A stretch of 64,000 nucleotides of DNA from Polynucleobacter sp. HIN5 (GTDB taxonomy: Bacteria; Pseudomonadota; Gammaproteobacteria; Burkholderiales; Burkholderiaceae): the NCBI RefSeq assembly GCF_030297555.1, contig NZ_AP028136.1, positions 1,116,001-1,180,000 of the forward strand, in the 5' to 3' direction. Each line of letters opens with the position of its first letter. The stretch's first letter is position 1. The translations under genes and the position numbers were made by a program. Shown one piece after another: positions 60,118 through 64,000 of this stretch. A model generated the notes under the pieces. The model was not told the DNA's origin and did not search any database. It saw only the letters and a program-made list of their open reading frames with translations.

Positions 60118-61682
60118 TCGATTAACTTTAGGGTATAGCGGTACCCAATTCGTTCCCACTCTGCGGCTTCTTTACGCAGGCTGAACTCGGTTAAGGGGTG
60201 GGCACTTGCCCACTGTCGATCAAGCAAGACCTCAAAGGTCTCACTGTTGGGATTCTTCACCTTCACCTTAGGCAAGTGCTCATCCATGCGTGAGCGGCAC
60301 AAGACATGCGCTAGACGGATGCAGAACAACATGCGCCAGTCGGTGAAGTTAGCATTGTTTGAGAGTTTGCCCAGTTTGCCCGTATGCCCCAGAAGCAGCG
60401 CTGCCAATCGGGCTTGATCATTCTTGGAGAACCCTGGCATATCGGCATTTGCTGCGATATAAGCCGAGTGCTTGTGATAGCCGTTATGCGAGATCGATAA
60501 TCCCACCTCATGCAGGTTTGCTGACCAGCCAAGTAAGGCAAGATTATCGGTGCGGCTCTCATGATGTGGCTTTGGTAATTGGGCCAAGAAATCCGCGGCC
60601 AGCATTCCTAAGCGATGCGCCTGCTCACGATCAACTGCATAACGTTGCATAAACTGCTCAACGGTTACGAAACGCATATCGTCATGTTGCGTACGACCCA
60701 ATAGATCATAGAGCACGCCCACTCGGAGGGCTGCATCGCTGACCTCCATGCGCTCAATGCCTAACTCATCAAAGATGGCGAGCATAATCGATAGTCCTCC
60801 GGGTAATACGGGACGACGATCATCCTTAAGGTTAATCAGATTGACGCGATCGATGTGATCAAAGTCCAAAAGGCGCTTCTTCAACCCCTTGAGACCCTGC
60901 AAGGTAATCACCCCCGCACCACTATTGTCTAAGGGGTCAAGGGTTGACTTCTCCCCAGAACCATTGAGTTTGTTGTCTGCAATCAAGTCAGCTAAAGCGC
61001 GTGCCGTTCCCGATGAACCAATCACCTGATTCCAGCCCGATTTACTAAATCGGCCCTTAATTACTTGCACTTCTCGGCGCGCCGCTAGCTCTGCCTCTTT
61101 GAATGCGTGGGGATCGATCGTGCCGTTCGGGAAAAAACGGATGCTGTGCGATACGCAGCCAATATATAGACTCTCCAAGAGCTTTGGCTCATAGCCCTTA
61201 CCGATGATGAACTCGCTCGAGCCACCACCTACATCGATGACCAAGCGGTTACCAGAAACAGCGGGAGCCTCATGCGAGGTGCCGATGTAAATCAAGCGGG
61301 CCTCTTCAACTCCCGCAATCACCTCAATCGGAAATCCCAAGGCAACCTGAGCCTCTTGCACAAACTTTTGCGCATTGCGTGCTACCCGTAAGGTATTGGT
61401 GGCAACGGCTCTCACCTGTTTGGGTCTAAAGCCCCGCAAGCGCTCCCCAAAGCGTCGAATGGCGCCTAAGCCCCGCTCCATTGCCTCATCATCCAGGACC
61501 TTACCAGGGGTTAAGCCTGCCGCCAAGCGGACCGGTTCACGCAGGGTATCAATGGTGCGCAACTGCATCCCGGAGGGGGTAATGTAGGCCTGGCAGATGA
61601 GCAGTCGAAAGCTATTGGAGCCAAGGTCCACAGCGGCCACTAGGTCTAGTCCGGGCTTATTGGAGGTGCTGGTCTTAGACAC
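60114..61682 (-). CDS. ppx: Exopolyphosphatase Ppx/GppA
   Basis: A 522-residue Ppx/GppA phosphatase. N-terminal ASKHA-fold motifs AAVDLGSNSFRLLI and VIDVGGGSSEFIIG bind phosphate. An HD-like C-terminal domain includes NLHEVGLSISHNGYHKHSAY. It degrades polyphosphate from the ends, or pppGpp. It is divergent from ppk1 across a 77-bp promoter region, the common pairing of polyphosphate synthesis and breakdown. Confidence 0.93.
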   Translation of the reverse strand: MSKTSTSNKPGLDLVAAVDLGSNSFRLLICQAYITPSGMQLRTIDTLREPVRLAAGLTPGKVLDDEAMERGLGAIRRFGERLRGFRPKQVRAVATNTLRVARNAQKFVQEAQVALGFPIEVIAGVEEARLIYIGTSHEAPAVSGNRLVIDVGGGSSEFIIGKGYEPKLLESLYIGCVSHSIRFFPNGTIDPHAFKEAELAARREVQVIKGRFSKSGWNQVIGSSGTARALADLIADNKLNGSGEKSTLDPLDNSGAGVITLQGLKGLKKRLLDFDHIDRVNLINLKDDRRPVLPGGLSIMLAIFDELGIERMEVSDAALRVGVLYDLLGRTQHDDMRFVTVEQFMQRYAVDREQAHRLGMLAADFLAQLPKPHHESRTDNLALLGWSANLHEVGLSISHNGYHKHSAYIAANADMPGFSKNDQARLAALLLGHTGKLGKLSNNANFTDWRMLFCIRLAHVLCRSRMDEHLPKVKVKNPNSETFEVLLDRQWASAHPLTEFSLRKEAAEWERIGYRYTLKLID

Positions 61683-61759
61683 GGTATTTAGAATTTATTA
61701 GGATCAAAGACTATTATCGTATGAAATAAAAGTGACACATTTGTGAAATATAAAGAGAT

Positions 61760-63853
61760 ATGTCACTTTTATTACTCAACCGTGAAATCGGTATTCTGGA
61801 GTTTAATTCAAGGGTACTGGCGCAAGCTGAAGATCCGAAGATCCCCCTCCTCGAGCGTATTCGGTTTCTCAGTATTGTTTCAAGTAATCTCGATGAGTTC
61901 TTTGAGATCCGGATGTCGGGCATCAAAGAGCAACTCATCGACAACCCCTTAAAAGTGGGTGCTGACGGTCGTACGATTGCTGAGAACTATGAGTTAGTCT
62001 CTCAACACGCGCATGCGCTCGTTGATCGCCAATACCACCTGTATCAGCAAGTTTTGCTTCCTCAACTTTATAAAGTCAATATTCAATTCTTACTGCCTGA
62101 GCACTGGAATCACGAACAACGCGTTTGGGCCGAAGACTTCTTTAAAGAAGAGCTCTTTCCCCTTCTTACCCCCATCGCCCTCGATCCCGTTCATCCTTTT
62201 CCACGCGTCATCAATAAGAGTCTGAACTTTATTGTTCAGCTCGAGGGTAAGGATGCATTTGGGCGCAAAGCGAATCTCGCTGTGGTGCAGGCGCCGCGTT
62301 CACTTCCTCGCCTGGTCAAAATGCCTAGGCGCCTTGCGGGTCATCAAGAAGCATTTGTCTTTTTATCATCGTTTATTCAGGCCTTTGTGGGTCAACTGTT
62401 CCCAGGGATGAGCGTCCTAGGCTGTTACCAATTTCGGGTCACGCGCAATTCCGATCTCTTTGTATCCGATGACGAGATCACCGACTTACGCCAAGCCTTA
62501 CAAGGTGAGTTGCCCACCCGCCATTTAGGCGATGCCGTGCGACTTGAAGCAAACATCAATATTCCAGAAACGTTGTTACAACGCCTATGTAAAGAGAACA
62601 ATCTCGACATGCGCGATTGCTATCGGGTTAATGGCCCGGTCAATTTAGTCCGCCTTGCGCAACTCCCTGACTTGGTCGATCAACCCAAACTGGTCTTTAA
62701 GCCTCATATCCCTGCCATGCCATTCAAACTCGGCTCAGGTAGTGGCGTGATCTCATTCTTTGAGCGCATAAAACAGTCTGATCTACTCTTGCATCATCCT
62801 TATGAGAGCTTTGAGCCTGTCTTAGACCTGTTACGCGAAGCCAGTCGAGACCCTGACGTAATGGCGATTAAGCAAACGGTATACCGAACTGGCGATAAAT
62901 CACCAGTGATGGAGGCGCTGATTGAGGCAGCCCAAAATGGTAAAGAGGTCACAGTAGTTCTTGAGCTTCTTGCCCGTTTTGATGAGCAAACCAATATCAA
63001 TTGGGCAGCCCGCTTAGAGGAAGTAGGCGCGCACGTGGTGTATGGGGTGGTCGGCCATAAATGCCATGCCAAACTGTTGCTGATCGTTCGCAAAGAGAAA
63101 ATCCATAAGTCAGGTAAGACATCGCTGGTGCGCTATGCACACCTAGGAACCGGTAACTACCACCCTCGTACCGCCAAGATCTACACTGATTTTGGTTTGA
63201 TGACCTGCGATCCGCTTATCACTAAGGATGTGCATCAGGTTTTTCAGCAACTCACAGGGACTGGCATGCAACTCGAGACCCGAGAGCTATGGGAAGCACC
63301 CTTCACAATGCTTGAGCAACTCGTACATCACATCCGCGCTGAGACGAAGGCTGCGAAGCAAGGCAAGAAAGCGCGCATCATTGGCAAGATGAATGCGCTT
63401 TTAGAGAAAACCATCATCGAGGAGCTCTATAAAGCCTCGCAAGCTGGAGTGAAGATTGATTTGATTGTACGCGGTGTCTGCGCCCTACGCCCCGGGGTCA
63501 ATGGCCTGTCCGAGAACATTAAGGTACGCTCGATCGTGGGTCGCTTCTTAGAGCATCATCGGATTTATTACTTCTACCATGGTGGCTCTGAGCAGGTCTA
63601 TCTGTCGAGTGCAGATTGGATGGAGCGCAATCTCCTACGCCGCGTCGAGGTCGCCTTCCCCGTCAAGGATCCCAAACTAAAGCAACGGGTGATTAACGAA
63701 GGCTTGATGATTTTGCTCAAAGACAATGCCTCAGCATGGCTCATGAAGGCAGATGGTAGTTATGTCAAGAGTAAACCACGCATCAACCAAACCCCGATCG
63801 TGGGTCAACTCGAACTACTTAAGAAATTCGTTCGGGGGGAAAGCGCAGAGTAA
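61760..63853 (+). CDS. ppk1: Polyphosphate kinase 1
   Basis: A 697-residue PPK1. The N-terminal domain starts [20 protein letters not shown]; the catalytic part contains [20 protein letters not shown] with the phosphorylated His, and [13 protein letters not shown]. It makes polyphosphate from ATP reversibly. It is divergent from ppx and overlaps the convergent phoR-like gene by 35 bp, a Pho-linked arrangement. Confidence 0.95.
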   Translation: MSLLLLNREIGILEFNSRVLAQAEDPKIPLLERIRFLSIVSSNLDEFFEIRMSGIKEQLIDNPLKVGADGRTIAENYELVSQHAHALVDRQYHLYQQVLLPQLYKVNIQFLLPEHWNHEQRVWAEDFFKEELFPLLTPIALDPVHPFPRVINKSLNFIVQLEGKDAFGRKANLAVVQAPRSLPRLVKMPRRLAGHQEAFVFLSSFIQAFVGQLFPGMSVLGCYQFRVTRNSDLFVSDDEITDLRQALQGELPTRHLGDAVRLEANINIPETLLQRLCKENNLDMRDCYRVNGPVNLVRLAQLPDLVDQPKLVFKPHIPAMPFKLGSGSGVISFFERIKQSDLLLHHPYESFEPVLDLLREASRDPDVMAIKQTVYRTGDKSPVMEALIEAAQNGKEVTVVLELLARFDEQTNINWAARLEEVGAHVVYGVVGHKCHAKLLLIVRKEKIHKSGKTSLVRYAHLGTGNYHPRTAKIYTDFGLMTCDPLITKDVHQVFQQLTGTGMQLETRELWEAPFTMLEQLVHHIRAETKAAKQGKKARIIGKMNALLEKTIIEELYKASQAGVKIDLIVRGVCALRPGVNGLSENIKVRSIVGRFLEHHRIYYFYHGGSEQVYLSSADWMERNLLRRVEVAFPVKDPKLKQRVINEGLMILLKDNASAWLMKADGSYVKSKPRINQTPIVGQLELLKKFVRGESAE

Positions 63854-64000
63854 AGGTACTGCCCTTGCCAAGCGTACTCTCAATCAATAACTGGGCTTGA
63901 TGGCGATTAGCCACATGCTTCACAATTGCCAATCCTAAGCCAGTGCCACCGGTCTCACGCGAGCGACTTCGATCAACCCGATAAAAACGCTCCGTTAAGC
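63819..64000 (-). CDS. phoR: Sensor histidine kinase PhoR, C-terminal part
   Basis: About 60 residues, not shown as a complete gene because the window ends. The frame reads [20 protein letters not shown] then HRAQ-like sequence and [11 protein letters not shown], the F and G2 boxes of a histidine kinase ATPase domain. [10 protein letters not shown] with [13 protein letters not shown] is typical of PhoR. It overlaps ppk1 tail-to-tail by 35 bp. The rest lies beyond 64000. Confidence 0.8.
   Translation of the reverse strand, partial: LTERFYRVDRSRSRETGGTGLGLAIVKHVANRHQAQLLIESTLGKGSTFTLRFPPERIS

Overview
The window looks like a betaproteobacterial chromosome, most likely Burkholderiaceae and close to Polynucleobacter. 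The evidence is moderate GC, many Bug/TctC-type solute receptors, an SHP/diheme-cytochrome cluster and a ppx/ppk/phoR neighbourhood. This assignment is inferred from gene content, not from a marker gene. Positions 49985-64000 look like ordinary chromosome: amino acid permease, tRNA-Pro, ZnuD-like receptor, lipid/LPS enzymes and polyphosphate metabolism.

Positions 1-49975 look like a long accessory array anchored on an intact tRNA-Arg(UCU) gene (49899-49975, minus strand). Copies of the 3' part of that tRNA gene recur in direct orientation at 462, 4323 (truncated), 7762, 10992, about 12842 (decayed), 14558, 18419, 22868 and 33176 (15-bp remnant). In six copies the tRNA piece is followed by a conserved arm. 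In the five where its end is intact, the arm is exactly 147 bp and finishes with the 17-bp inverted repeat TGTCGGGAAAACCGACA (imperfect in one copy). A different arm of about 155 bp, starting with the related TGTCGGGTTTCCCGACA, precedes the tRNA fragment at 7762 and the intact tRNA. The units between repeats are compact operons whose last stop codon often lies 1-20 bp before the next repeat, which resembles an integron cassette array built on tRNA att sites.

Units from left to right are: the tail of an Anbu protease operon (1-461); LysR/Bug receptor/aconitase X (462-4322); a TctCBA tricarboxylate-type transporter (4323-7761); DUF202, Pal-like lipoprotein, Zn-ribbon, two secreted proteins, HiPIP and CBS protein (7762-10991); TauE (nonsense codon) and EamA transporter (10992-12841); a Na+/H+ antiporter (12842-14557); a second LysR/Bug/aconitase X unit with exactly the same 3861-bp period (14558-18418); the full ATP-grasp/alpha-E/transglutaminase/Anbu operon (18419-22867); and a larger unit (22868-33175). 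The larger unit holds thioredoxin, CcdA, an ATP-grasp enzyme, a probable SenA/EgtD/SenB selenoneine (or ergothioneine) cluster, a DnaQ/GIY-YIG nuclease, Coq7, DUF2076 and alternative oxidase.

Positions 33176-41215 carry what looks like the mobile core: two tyrosine recombinases, a clamp-loader-like AAA ATPase, a DUF6641-type protein, several unknown small proteins and a nested RNA-like fold. Beyond it lie an SHP/diheme cytochrome/cytochrome b561 cluster with its two-component system, bracketed by the 17-bp inverted-repeat motif; a methyltransferase; a TMEM165/GDT1-family exporter behind a yybP-ykoY manganese riboswitch; and, next to the intact tRNA, a reverse transcriptase with a HEPN-like partner and a foldable upstream region that looks like a small defence system.
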